Part shown: piece by piece, positions 30,245 through 39,873 of the stretch
Layout of the letters: the number at the start of each line of letters is the position of its first letter
How positions within the stretch are numbered: the stretch's first letter is position 1
Source of the DNA: Sphingomonas panni
Lineage (GTDB): Bacteria > Pseudomonadota > Alphaproteobacteria > Sphingomonadales > Sphingomonadaceae
Reading direction: 5' to 3'
Assembly (NCBI RefSeq): GCF_022664435.1
Contig: NZ_JAKREU010000001.1
Location: 372,001-436,000 of the forward strand
DNA length: 64,000 nucleotides
Notes under the pieces: model-generated
What the model was told of the DNA's origin: nothing
Seen by the model: the letters and a program-made list of their open reading frames with translations, nothing else
The model's database searches: none
Position numbers and translations under genes: made by a program

Positions 30245-33115
30245 TTACTTCATCTGCGGCCGCCCCGACAACGCCACGGCCACCGCCCGCCCGTCATAGA
30301 CGAACGCTGTCGCCTTGTTATCGGCGAAGTCCGGCGCGACCGCCTGCCCCGGCGTATGAAAGCGCACCGACATCGCCCGCTTGGCGACCATGCCGGGGAA
30401 GCTGCCCTGCCGCGCGCCGATGGTCAGCGTCTTGGTCGCCTCGTTCCACGTTACCGGGATCTGCGCCGACTGGCCCTTGCGATAGCCTTCGCTCAGGCCG
30501 TCATCCTCGAACAACGTGTAGCTGCCATCCTTGCCGGTGAAGACGTGCAGCACATAGGGGCCGTCGGGTTGTTCGGCGGTCGACTGCACCGCCGCACCGG
30601 TCGGCACGATCGACCCCGCGCGGACATAGAGCGGCATGACGGCGAGCGGCGCGGCGGCAGTGATCGTCCGCCCGCCCTTACAATACGCACCGGTCGCGAA
30701 GTCGTACCAGTCGGCCCCGGCGGGCAGGTACACCTGCCGGCTGCGCGCACCGAACTGCGTCACCGGCGCCACCAGGAACGCCGATCCGAACATATATTGG
30801 TCGTCGATGCCCCAGGTCTTGCGATCGGCGGCGAAGTCCATGACCATCCCGCGCATCATCGTGCCGTCGCGATGCCAGTTCTCGGCCGCCAGCGACAGGA
30901 TATAGGGCAACAGCCGGTAGCGTAGCCGGTCGTAATCGCCGAGCGCCTGATACAGCGCCGGATCGCTGGCCCCCAGTTCGTAGATTTCGCGATACGGCGT
31001 CTCGCCATGGCTGCGGAACAGCGGGCTGAACGCACCGAACTGGAACCAGCGGAGATTCAGTTCCTTCCATTCGGCCAGATGCGCCGGGTCCTTCTTGGAA
31101 TAGCGATCCTCAACCGCGAAGCCGCCGATATCGTGGGTCCAGTTGGGGATGCCCGACATCGACAGGTTGACGCCCGCCGAAATCTGGTCGCGCAGATCGT
31201 CCCAGCGCGACGCAACGTCACCCGACCAGAGCGCGGCACTGGCACGCTGGATACCGCCATAGCCCGAGCGGGTCAGGATGAACGGTCGCACATCGGGCTT
31301 GGCCGCGCGCAGGCCATCGGCCACGCCCTCGGCATGGACCAGCGGATAGCTGTTGAAGAATTCTTCCGCCGGTCCCTGGGCGGTCGGGCCCATCCGGTCC
31401 TTGCGCTCCTCGATCGACAGGTTCGAATGAATGTCCGGCTCGGTCGCGTCCATCCACCACGCGTCGAATCCCTTGTCGACCAGCGCCTCCTTCATCTGCC
31501 GGAAATAGATCGCGCGCGCTTCGGGGGCGTAGGGGTCGTAATCGGTGTTCAGATAGCCCTTGCCGACCCAGTCGCGTTCCTTGGCGATCAGGTTGCCCTG
31601 ATAGAGATAGCCCTTGGCCGCCAGTTCCTGCGCGTTCTTCGTGCCAGGATAGAATTTCGGCCACACCGAAATCATGATCCGCGCGTTGCTGGCGTGGATT
31701 TCGTCGACCATCTGCTGCGGCTTGGGGAAGCGCTTGGGATCGAAGCAGTGGCAGCCCCACTGGTCTTCGGGCCAGTAGAACCAGTCCTGCACGATATTGT
31801 CGATCGGCAGCTGCCGCTTGCGATATTCGCGCACCACGCCCAGCAATTCGTCCTGGGTGTTGTAGCGCTGGCGGCTCTGCCAGAAGCCGTACGCCCAGCG
31901 CGGCATCAGCGCCGCCTTGCCGGTCAGCGCGCGATAGCCGGCGATCACGCCGTCCATATTCTGCCCGCCGACATAATAATAATCGAGCGCATGGGCGACG
32001 TCCGACGACCACCACAAAGAATGGCGGTCGGCCTCGGGCAGTGGATCGTTCTGGAACAGCGCGATATAGCCGGCATTCGGCTCCCATTCGATCCGCACCT
32101 CGGCCGGTTTGCCGGTGGTCATCGGCAGGTCGAAATTGTGGAACCACGGGTTCCAGTTCTGCCGCCAGCGGTTCAGCACTTCCTTGCCGTCGACGAACAC
32201 CTTTACGTAGCTCGACGAATAGAGGCGGAATTTCTGGACGCCTGTGATCGAGGGTGTGACGGTGCCGGTCCACACGACCTTCTGCGTCTGCACCGCATTG
32301 CCGGCGGTGTTCTGGCCCGTCGTCGCCGCCACCGTCTGCGCCTTGGCCGCCGCCGGCCAGTTCGCCTGATCCTTGATGAACTGATAGTTGATCGTGCGCT
32401 CGGTCCGGGTGACGGCCAGCTTGTCGCCCAGATAATATTGCGCCTGCCAGCCTGGCTTGCCGCCCGACATGACCTTCATGCCGTCGCCGACCAGCCGGTA
32501 CGCCTGCGGATTGCCGAAGCGGGTGATGCCGTTATTGTCCCACAGCACGCCGTAATTCTTCGTCGACACGACGAACGGAATGCCGATGTCCATATTGTGC
32601 TGGGCGAGTTCGACGTCCTCGCCATTATAGTTCATCTGCCGGTTCTGGTGCTGGCCCAGACCATAGAAGCCTTCGTCGGTGCCGCGATTGAACTGCTGGC
32701 GCACGGCCACGAACTTCTCGCCGCCGGCGGTGACCGGCACGAAGCCGGCACGCGGCGCTTCTTCCAGCGTCAGCTTGCCCGCCGCATCGCGGAAACGCAC
32801 CTGCCCGTCGTCGAGATCGATCTCGGCCGAACCGCCTGCCGCCTTCACCACCACCATGCCCTTGGCCTGGCTGACGGTGAAGTCACCCGCCGGTTTCGCG
32901 GTCACCATCAGGCTGTCGGGCGTGTCGAGCGCCGCATCCGGCACCGCCGTCACCCGGAACCGGTCGGGACCGTAAACCAGCACCCGCACCCGCTTGGCAG
33001 GCCCCGCATCGGGGGTGACGACCACCCCGCCCGGCACCTTCGCCACATCGGCGGCAAGCGCCGGGAACGAGGCCGAAAGGGCGAGCGACAACAGCGTCCA
33101 GCGAAGCGTCTTCAT
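30245..33115 (-). CDS. Glycoside hydrolase family 31, alpha-xylosidase-like, with PA14 domain
   Basis: A 956-residue exported enzyme with a signal peptide (LLSLALSASFPALA). The N-terminal GH31 beta domain is interrupted by a PA14 insert at about residues 245-345 (GTVTPSITGVQKFRLYSSSY), then comes the TIM barrel with the nucleophile in WWMDATEPD (about residue 555) and the acid/base Asp in LWSGDVASRWDD (about 630). A PA14 insert at this point is the hallmark of xyloglucan-active alpha-xylosidases such as the Cellvibrio Xyl31A type. Its ATG overlaps the stop of the GH35 gene. Substrate specificity is inferred from architecture and neighbourhood. Confidence 0.88.
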   Translation of the reverse strand: MKTLRWTLLSLALSASFPALAADVAKVPGGVVVTPDAGPAKRVRVLVYGPDRFRVTAVPDAALDTPDSLMVTAKPAGDFTVSQAKGMVVVKAAGGSAEIDLDDGQVRFRDAAGKLTLEEAPRAGFVPVTAGGEKFVAVRQQFNRGTDEGFYGLGQHQNRQMNYNGEDVELAQHNMDIGIPFVVSTKNYGVLWDNNGITRFGNPQAYRLVGDGMKVMSGGKPGWQAQYYLGDKLAVTRTERTINYQFIKDQANWPAAAKAQTVAATTGQNTAGNAVQTQKVVWTGTVTPSITGVQKFRLYSSSYVKVFVDGKEVLNRWRQNWNPWFHNFDLPMTTGKPAEVRIEWEPNAGYIALFQNDPLPEADRHSLWWSSDVAHALDYYYVGGQNMDGVIAGYRALTGKAALMPRWAYGFWQSRQRYNTQDELLGVVREYRKRQLPIDNIVQDWFYWPEDQWGCHCFDPKRFPKPQQMVDEIHASNARIMISVWPKFYPGTKNAQELAAKGYLYQGNLIAKERDWVGKGYLNTDYDPYAPEARAIYFRQMKEALVDKGFDAWWMDATEPDIHSNLSIEERKDRMGPTAQGPAEEFFNSYPLVHAEGVADGLRAAKPDVRPFILTRSGYGGIQRASAALWSGDVASRWDDLRDQISAGVNLSMSGIPNWTHDIGGFAVEDRYSKKDPAHLAEWKELNLRWFQFGAFSPLFRSHGETPYREIYELGASDPALYQALGDYDRLRYRLLPYILSLAAENWHRDGTMMRGMVMDFAADRKTWGIDDQYMFGSAFLVAPVTQFGARSRQVYLPAGADWYDFATGAYCKGGRTITAAAPLAVMPLYVRAGSIVPTGAAVQSTAEQPDGPYVLHVFTGKDGSYTLFEDDGLSEGYRKGQSAQIPVTWNEATKTLTIGARQGSFPGMVAKRAMSVRFHTPGQAVAPDFADNKATAFVYDGRAVAVALSGRPQMK

Positions 33116-34749
33116 CAGCGATACGTTCCCATGGTCACGCGCAGCAGCATCGGCTGGGCGGTGAAGTTCAATCCATAATCGGTCTGGTCGCCGTTCATCA
33201 CCCGGCGCGCACGGAAGCTGCCGTCATCGGCGAGCGTCCCTTCCTCGACCTTGATGAGCATCGCGGTATCGCCCTTCGCCTTGTCGGCGACGTCGAACGA
33301 CACGCGCACATCGGTGCCGGTCACCAGGAACTGGTCTGGCCCCAGTTGCAGCACGGCGGCCCCGCCGACCGGCTGTGCGGCGGCGGCGGGCGGTTCGGCC
33401 TTCAGCCACGGCGAATCCATCGACCCGAACTGCCATTCGCCATATTTGGCCGATACCCGCCAGCGGCCCATGACCCTGGCCTGTTCCTCCTCCGGCGCAC
33501 CCTTGGCCGTGCCCCAGCCGGGATGCCGGAATGCCAGCGTCGCCCAGCCGCGTGCCATCGGCTTGAGGAACCGGTATTTGCTGGCGAACGCCTTGATCGT
33601 GGCATCGTCCAGCGTCACCGCGCCAAGCGGATGGTTGTAATAGCCGGTCGCATCCATGCCGAACGGTGCCCAGCCGATCCCGCCATGCCCGATGGTCGGC
33701 CACAGGAAGCGCGCGAAATCGGCAGCGTTGCCGGTTTCGGGCACCATCAGCGCGTTGTCGGGTCGGCTATAATGGTCGAGGAACTTCAGATAGTCCTTGG
33801 CACTGCGGGTATAGAGGTCGGGCGCGACCGCATCGATATTGGGCGCCGCCGCCTTCCACACGTCGATCACCTGCCAGTCGGGACCGCCGCTCGCACCACC
33901 CGACTTGCCCGGCGGCGCGAAGGGACCACCGACCGCCGCGTTGACGTACATCGGCAGCTTCCACACCGCCTTCCCCGCCGCCGCGATCCGGTCGATATAG
34001 CGCGCGGTATACCAGGCGTTGAACGCCGGTTCGGCATTGTCGCCATAGACCGCGGTCCAGCTGCCGCGCTTGCCGGTCGCCTTCGCCAGTTCCGGCGGCA
34101 CGTCGCCGGCGAACAGGCGGTTGGCCTCGGGCGAATAGTCGCGCGCCTGCTGGTACACGCCGGTCTCGTTCTCGGGCTGGACCATGATGACGACATGGTC
34201 GGGGTCATGGTCCTTCAGGTAGCGCATCAGCGCGACGAAGGCCTTCCTGTCCGCCTCGAACGTCGCCTGCCCGTGTGGCGACAGCGCGTAATGCGTCTTG
34301 CCTTCCTTGGTCCGCATCCGGGGAAAGCGGGCGTTGTTCGTCTTGACCCAGGCGGGGACATAGCCGGGCGAGGTGTTCTTCCATGTGCCGAACCACAGCA
34401 GCACCAGCTTCACGCCATGCTGGCGCGCCTGCGGCAACAGCGCGTCGAGATAGCTGAAGTCGAACTGCCCCTCGACCGGTTCGATCTGTTCCCACGCGAC
34501 CGGGATTTCCAGCGTGTTGGCATGCAGCCGCTCGACCATCGGCCAGACCTGCGGCAGCATCTCCGGGTAATTGCTCGAATTATTGGCCTGCACGCCGAGC
34601 ATCAGGAACGGCGCACCATCGACCATCAGCGCGTGACGACCATCCTTGCGAACCAGCACGGGCGCGTCGCCCGGCTTCGCATGCGCGACCGAGCCCGCAA
34701 CCATGGCCAATGCGGCCCCCGCCATCGCCCATCTGCGCCAACCCGCCAT
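33115..34749 (-). CDS. Glycoside hydrolase family 35 beta-galactosidase with DUF5597
   Basis: A 544-residue exported protein with a signal peptide at residues 1-24. The barrel has VQANNSSNYPEMLPQVWPMV, the acid/base Glu in VMVQPENETG (about residue 190), and the nucleophile Glu in VPETGNAADF (about 335). The C-terminal domain fits DUF5597. This short architecture matches the xyloglucan beta-galactosidase Bgl35A type. The ATG has the strong ribosome site GGGAGAGG. It heads the GH35-GH31-galM group. Confidence 0.88.
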   Translation of the reverse strand: MAGWRRWAMAGAALAMVAGSVAHAKPGDAPVLVRKDGRHALMVDGAPFLMLGVQANNSSNYPEMLPQVWPMVERLHANTLEIPVAWEQIEPVEGQFDFSYLDALLPQARQHGVKLVLLWFGTWKNTSPGYVPAWVKTNNARFPRMRTKEGKTHYALSPHGQATFEADRKAFVALMRYLKDHDPDHVVIMVQPENETGVYQQARDYSPEANRLFAGDVPPELAKATGKRGSWTAVYGDNAEPAFNAWYTARYIDRIAAAGKAVWKLPMYVNAAVGGPFAPPGKSGGASGGPDWQVIDVWKAAAPNIDAVAPDLYTRSAKDYLKFLDHYSRPDNALMVPETGNAADFARFLWPTIGHGGIGWAPFGMDATGYYNHPLGAVTLDDATIKAFASKYRFLKPMARGWATLAFRHPGWGTAKGAPEEEQARVMGRWRVSAKYGEWQFGSMDSPWLKAEPPAAAAQPVGGAAVLQLGPDQFLVTGTDVRVSFDVADKAKGDTAMLIKVEEGTLADDGSFRARRVMNGDQTDYGLNFTAQPMLLRVTMGTYR

Positions 34750-34826
34750 CGTGCCTCTCCCGATTCGCCGTGTCGCTGTTCCTGAAAGCCGACAGCGTTG
34801 TCACGGCACCTTTACGCACGATATCT

Positions 34827-34839
34827 ATGTCATACAATT
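34827..34839 (-). promoter_or_regulatory. Candidate GntR-type operator upstream of the GH35 gene
   Basis: On the minus strand AATTGTATGACAT lies 78 bases before the GH35 ATG in the only AT-rich patch of the gap. The core TTGT-ATG-ACA fits the loose GT..AC pattern of FadR-subfamily GntR operators. No regulator gene of that type is in the window, so this is tentative. Confidence 0.25.
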
Positions 34840-35114
34840 GGTTCTTGACGCTATCATGGCGCGACGTGACACGGGGTAGCCGGCTGGACCGGTCGCAGGA
34901 CAGACCGCGCCGTTTGCGCCTGACCAGTCGTCGCCGACCGATCGCCTCGGCGTCCCCCGACGGATACCAGGAAGCGCCGTTCGGCACCGGGGCGCCTGCG
35001 AGACCGCAATGCGTACCAGAGGCCGGCGACTGTTATGCGCGGCAAATGGTCGAGCGGAGACACCGGCTTGGCGGGCAATGATGCCAGGAATTGCCGCGAC
35101 GGTCGGCTGCCCGC

Positions 35115-35138
35115 CAATCCCCGCGCAGGCGGGGATTG
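35115..35138. repeat. Hairpin related to the family C repeat arm
   Basis: CAATCCCCGCGCAGGCGGGG followed by ATTG forms a 10-bp stem 16 bases beyond the gdhB stop. Its centre CCCGCGCAGGCGGG equals the core of the family C arms, so it is probably a solitary REP unit. There is no T-run. Confidence 0.6.
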
Positions 35139-35153
35139 CGGGTTTCGACCGGC

Positions 35154-38100
35154 CTAGCCGCGCGCCAGCAACACCCGCGCCTGTCCCGCGATCTGCGCCA
35201 GCATCGCGGCACCCGCCACCGGGGCCTGCCGGGCGCGATGGACCAGTGCGGCGAACTGCGCCACGCGGTCGCGGTTCGCCTCCAGCCACTTCTCCACCGC
35301 TGCCTGCGGGTCCTTGCCGGCATTGCGGTTCAGGAAGTCGAAGCGCAGTTGCTGGAAGTCGCGCGCCAAGCCGGCGATCAGCAGCCGTTCCCACGGATCG
35401 CCGGTCTGGATGCGCGCCGCCACCGCCTGTGCCCAGTCCAGCCCCAGCGCGAAGCCGAGATGGGTGAAGGCGAGCGTCAGCTTCGTCTCGTCCAGCTTCA
35501 GGCGACGGCCGAGATCGGCGAGGCCGACCGCGCCGTCCAGCTCGAACAGGCGCACGACCTGCCCGGCCAGGTCCTGCGGCGCGCCGGCATCCTGCAGCAC
35601 GCCGGCGATCCGGTCCCGCTGCTGCGCCGCCTCGGCGCGGAGCAGCGAGCTGGTCTGCCCGGCAAGGCTCGCCACCCCCTTTTGCAGCTGCGCGACGGCG
35701 TTGGCCGGCGTGGTCCCGGCCGGGAAGGCACGCAGCAGGTCGGCAATCTGCGAGCGCACTCCCACCGCCACCTCGTCGAGCAACGCGATCCGCGCACGTT
35801 CCGAAATATCGGCGCCCTCGATCCGGTCGTACAGGGCGTCGATATCGAACAGTCGCTCGGCCGCAACGAACATCGCCGCGATATCGGCCAGCGCCTCGCC
35901 CTCTTCCTCCGCGAGTTCGAAGACGTGCAGCACGCCCAGCCGGTTGACGATGCGGTTGGCGAGCTTCGTCGCGACGATCTCGCCGCGCAGCCGGTGATCG
36001 AGGATCGCCTGTTTGTGGCTCTCCTGCATTTCCTTCGGGAAGGCGGCGAGCAGGTCGCCCGCCATGTCCGGGTCGGTCGCGATGGGCGCGTGTTCGATCG
36101 CTTCCTGCAACGCCAGCTTCACGCTCGCCAGCAGCACCGCCAGTTCGGGGCGGGTAAGGCCGCGCCCGTCCTGCGCGCGACGGACATAGTCGTCGTTGGC
36201 GCTCAACCCCTCGACCACGCGGTCGAGCTTGCCGGCCGCCTCCAGCATCTCGATCACGCGGACATAGCTCGGCACCGCGACCGGCCCGTCATTCTCCATC
36301 ACCGACAGCGCCAGCGTCTGGAGGCGGTTATCCTCCAGCACCAGATGCGCGACATCGTCGGTCATCCGCGCCAGCAGCGCGTTGCGGTCGTCCTGCGCCA
36401 GCCGTCCTTCGATCACCTCGCGGTTCAGCGCGATCTTGATGTTCACTTCGTTATCCGAACAATCGACGCCGGCCGAATTGTCGATGAAGTCGGTGTTGAT
36501 CCGCCCCCCGGCAGCGCTGAACGCGATACGCGCGGCCTGCGTCACGCCCAGATTGGCACCCTCGCCGATCGCCTTTGCGCGCAGGGTCTGCGCGTCGACG
36601 CGGATACGGTCGTTGGCGGGATCGCCGACGTCGAGATGGCTTTCGCTGCGATCCTTCACATAGGTGCCGATGCCGCCGAACCAGGTCAGGTCGACGGGCG
36701 CGCGCAGGATCGCGGAGATCAGCGCGGTCGGCTCCATCTCCGTCTCCACCACGCCCAGCATCGCGCGGACCGGTTCGGATAGCGGGATGGTCTTGGCGGT
36801 GCGCGGGAACACGCCGCCGCCTTCCGAAATCAGGGTCGGGTCGTAATCGGCCCAGCTGGAGCGCGGCAGCTGGAACAGCCGGTCGCGCTCAGCCCAGCTC
36901 GCCGCCGCATCGGGTGCCGGGTCGAGGAAGATGTGGCGATGGTCGAACGCCGCCTTCAGCCGGATCGCCTTCGACAACAACATCCCGTTGCCGAACACGT
37001 CACCCGACATGTCGCCGCACCCGACCACATCGATCGCCTGCGTCTGCACATCGACGCCCATTTCGAGGAAATGGCGCTGCACCGAAATCCACGCGCCCTT
37101 GGCGGTGATGCCCATCGCCTTGTGGTCGTAGCCGACGCTGCCGCCGGATGCGAAGGCGTCGCCCAGCCAGAATTTGCGCTCCAGCGCCAGCGCGTTGGCG
37201 ACGTCGCTGAACGTCGCCGTACCCTTGTCGGCAGCGACCACGAAATAGGGGTCCTCGCCGTCATGGATGGTCACACCCTGCGGATGGACGACCTTGCCAT
37301 CGACGATATTGTCGGTGATCGACAGCAGCGAACGGATGAAGATGCGGTAGCTCTCCGTCCCCTCCGCGATCCAGGCGTCGCGGTTCGACGGCGCGGGCAG
37401 CTGCTTGGGATAGAAGCCGCCCTTGGCCCCCGTCGGCACGATCACCGCGTTCTTCACGCGCTGCGCCTTCATCAGCCCGAGGATTTCGGTACGGAAATCG
37501 TCGCGCCGGTCGGACCAGCGCAGGCCGCCGCGTGCGACCGGCCCGGCGCGCAGATGGATGCCTTCGACGCGCGGCGAATAGACGAACACCTCACGCCACG
37601 GCAGCGGCTTGGGCAGGCCCGGCACCTTGGCGCTATCCAGCTTGAACGCCAGCGCCTCGTTGGCGGCCGGTGCAAAGGCATTGGTGCGCAGCGTCGCCGC
37701 CACGACCCCGCGATAGCTGCGCAGGATGCGGTCGTCGTCGATCGCCGACACGGCGTCCAGCCCGGCCTCGATCGCCGCATCGGCGGCGGCCACGCCCGCC
37801 TCCCGGTCGCCGCGCGACGGATCATGCGCGGCGTTGAACCGCTCAATCAGTGCGGTGGCGACGCCCGGCGCCCGGCGCAGCGCGTCGACCACGGTGGCAA
37901 GGCTGTAGCTCAGCCCCGTCTGGCGCAGATAGCGGAACCACGCGCGCAGCAGCACGACGGCCGTCGGCGCGATCCCCGCCTCGACGGTCAGGCGATTGAA
38001 CGCATCGTTTTCGGCCCGGTTTTCCAGCACCGCCTCGATCGCGCGCTCGACCGTGGCAATGTCGAACTTGGGCGCGGTGCCCGACGCCAGTTCGACCTCG

Positions 38101-39770
38101 AAATCATGGATGAAGCTCTTTTCGTCATCCTCCAGCCGGGTCGGCAGTTCCTCGATCACGCGGAAGCCGAAATTCTCGAACACCGGGACCGCATCGGACA
38201 GCGGCAGCGCACCGCCACGGCGATACACCTTGATCCGCATCCGCTCGCCCGGTGCCGACAGGATGCGCACCGACCGCGACGTCGCATCGGTCAACGCCGC
38301 GACGCGCACGATATCGCGCGCGGCTTCCTCCGGCAGGTTCGAATTGCGGTAATTGTTCGGGAACGCGTTGGCGAAGCGCAGTGCCATCCGGGTCGCCCCC
38401 TCCGGCACCATTTCCGACAGCGCGCCCTCCACCGCCGGACGCCAGCCGCGCACCATGCGTTCGATCCGCCGGTCGAGATCGGCGGCATCGGGCATCCGCC
38501 CGTCCTGCCGCAGGTCGAGGACGTAACGGATCAGCGCCGCCTCGCCGTCCTCCATCGCGATCGACCAGTTCAGGATCGACGCATTGGCGGCCTGCGCCAG
38601 CATGTCGCCGATCGACAGGCGGCGCTGCGTCGTCACGTCGTCGCGCCCCAGCCACACGAACGCGAACAGGTGCCGCCCGAGCGCCGAGCGGATCAGCACC
38701 AGCCGCGAGCGCGGACGGTCGGCGACCGACATCGCGGTCAGCGCCAGCTGCTCCAGCGATTCGGGGTTGAACGCGGTCGTCAGGTCATGAGGCAGCGTCG
38801 AAATGGCGTGGTTCAGCGCCTTGCCCGCGTGGCCCGACGGGTCGAAACCGAACTTCGCACGCAGCTCGGCCAGGTTGCGGCGCAGGACCGGCACATCGGC
38901 CGGATCGGCAGTCAGCGCGGCGCTGGTCCACAGCCCGCCATGGATCGACACGCCGGTCACCGCATCGCCCTCGCGCACCGGCACCAGCACCAGGTCGATC
39001 GGCGCGCGGCGATGGACGGTCGAGATGCAATTGGATTTCAGCAGCAGCGGCTGGACATTGCCGGCATCGAACCATTCGATCGCGCGCTGGCGCGACGCAT
39101 CGGCCAGCAGCGGCACCTCCAGCCGGGCGCGCGACAGGCCCAGCTGCTCGCCGACCACGCCGTCGCGCGACCATTTCTCATGCGCCAGCTGGGTGAAATT
39201 GCCCGCCACGAACCAGTTGAGCAGCGCGGCATCCTCGGCGGTGTCGGCATTCGCGGTCAGCCGCGCGGCATCGGCCTGCATCGCCGCCTGCATCGCACGC
39301 CAGTCGGCGACGGCGGCGCGGACATGGTCCAGGTTGCGTTCGATCTCGGCGACCAGCGCGTGACGGACGCGCGCCTCGGCCCGCTCCATCTCGATATAGA
39401 TCATCGATTCGCGGCGACCTTCGCCGGCAAGCCCGGTCAGCGTTCCCGCCGCGTCGCGCGTGACCGCGATCACCGGATGCAGGATGCGATCGATCGCGAT
39501 GTCGTGGGCGACGATCGTGCCGGCGATCGAATCGACCAGGAACGGCATGTCGTCATTGATGACCGCCAACCGCATCCGCCGCGCGTCGCCGCGGTTCAGC
39601 GTCTCCAGCGCGACGCTGACCGTACCGGGCGAGCGATGCGCGGCGGTCGCCGCCACGAACTGCGCCGCGTCGGCACGGGCCGCAGCGTCCAGACCTTCGA
39701 TTTCGCCGGGAAGGGCGCTGTCGACCAGCAGCGTTTCCAGGGGGCGGGCGAGCTTGCTTTGCGGTGTCAT
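35154..39770 (-). CDS. gdhB: NAD-specific glutamate dehydrogenase (large, 180-kDa class)
   Basis: A protein of 1538 residues from the ATG at 39770, matching the 1500-1600 residue class. It oxidatively deaminates glutamate to 2-oxoglutarate with NAD+. Regulatory ACT-like regions occupy the N-terminal half. The catalytic domain (about 730-1200) has GGLRWSDRRDDFRTEILGLM and the active lysine region VIVPTGAKGGF, and FGGIGTYVKDRSESH precedes the NAD domain. The C-terminal helical region completes the family plan. A TTG twelve codons upstream is less likely as start. It stands alone. Confidence 0.95.
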   Translation of the reverse strand: MTPQSKLARPLETLLVDSALPGEIEGLDAAARADAAQFVAATAAHRSPGTVSVALETLNRGDARRMRLAVINDDMPFLVDSIAGTIVAHDIAIDRILHPVIAVTRDAAGTLTGLAGEGRRESMIYIEMERAEARVRHALVAEIERNLDHVRAAVADWRAMQAAMQADAARLTANADTAEDAALLNWFVAGNFTQLAHEKWSRDGVVGEQLGLSRARLEVPLLADASRQRAIEWFDAGNVQPLLLKSNCISTVHRRAPIDLVLVPVREGDAVTGVSIHGGLWTSAALTADPADVPVLRRNLAELRAKFGFDPSGHAGKALNHAISTLPHDLTTAFNPESLEQLALTAMSVADRPRSRLVLIRSALGRHLFAFVWLGRDDVTTQRRLSIGDMLAQAANASILNWSIAMEDGEAALIRYVLDLRQDGRMPDAADLDRRIERMVRGWRPAVEGALSEMVPEGATRMALRFANAFPNNYRNSNLPEEAARDIVRVAALTDATSRSVRILSAPGERMRIKVYRRGGALPLSDAVPVFENFGFRVIEELPTRLEDDEKSFIHDFEVELASGTAPKFDIATVERAIEAVLENRAENDAFNRLTVEAGIAPTAVVLLRAWFRYLRQTGLSYSLATVVDALRRAPGVATALIERFNAAHDPSRGDREAGVAAADAAIEAGLDAVSAIDDDRILRSYRGVVAATLRTNAFAPAANEALAFKLDSAKVPGLPKPLPWREVFVYSPRVEGIHLRAGPVARGGLRWSDRRDDFRTEILGLMKAQRVKNAVIVPTGAKGGFYPKQLPAPSNRDAWIAEGTESYRIFIRSLLSITDNIVDGKVVHPQGVTIHDGEDPYFVVAADKGTATFSDVANALALERKFWLGDAFASGGSVGYDHKAMGITAKGAWISVQRHFLEMGVDVQTQAIDVVGCGDMSGDVFGNGMLLSKAIRLKAAFDHRHIFLDPAPDAAASWAERDRLFQLPRSSWADYDPTLISEGGGVFPRTAKTIPLSEPVRAMLGVVETEMEPTALISAILRAPVDLTWFGGIGTYVKDRSESHLDVGDPANDRIRVDAQTLRAKAIGEGANLGVTQAARIAFSAAGGRINTDFIDNSAGVDCSDNEVNIKIALNREVIEGRLAQDDRNALLARMTDDVAHLVLEDNRLQTLALSVMENDGPVAVPSYVRVIEMLEAAGKLDRVVEGLSANDDYVRRAQDGRGLTRPELAVLLASVKLALQEAIEHAPIATDPDMAGDLLAAFPKEMQESHKQAILDHRLRGEIVATKLANRIVNRLGVLHVFELAEEEGEALADIAAMFVAAERLFDIDALYDRIEGADISERARIALLDEVAVGVRSQIADLLRAFPAGTTPANAVAQLQKGVASLAGQTSSLLRAEAAQQRDRIAGVLQDAGAPQDLAGQVVRLFELDGAVGLADLGRRLKLDETKLTLAFTHLGFALGLDWAQAVAARIQTGDPWERLLIAGLARDFQQLRFDFLNRNAGKDPQAAVEKWLEANRDRVAQFAALVHRARQAPVAGAAMLAQIAGQARVLLARG

Positions 39771-39873
39771 GGAGCGGGCTATGCGCCGCCTCGCGTGCCG
39801 GCTCAACCCTTGTGGCAGTTGCGAACAAAATGTCGCAGTGCGGTAATTATATTACGAGCCTTTCCGATAGCGG

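Larger units (their letters stand above)
34750..35153. other. 404-base intergenic region between gdhB and the GH35 gene
   Basis: This gap lies upstream of the GH35 gene and downstream of gdhB. It holds the GH35 ribosome site, an AT-rich patch at 34820-34860 that is the likely promoter region, and a hairpin near gdhB. No ORF in it shows family similarity. Confidence 0.6.

Noticed and set aside
31007..33178. A 723-codon open frame on the plus strand
   Set aside because: Antisense of the GH31 gene, no recognisable domain.
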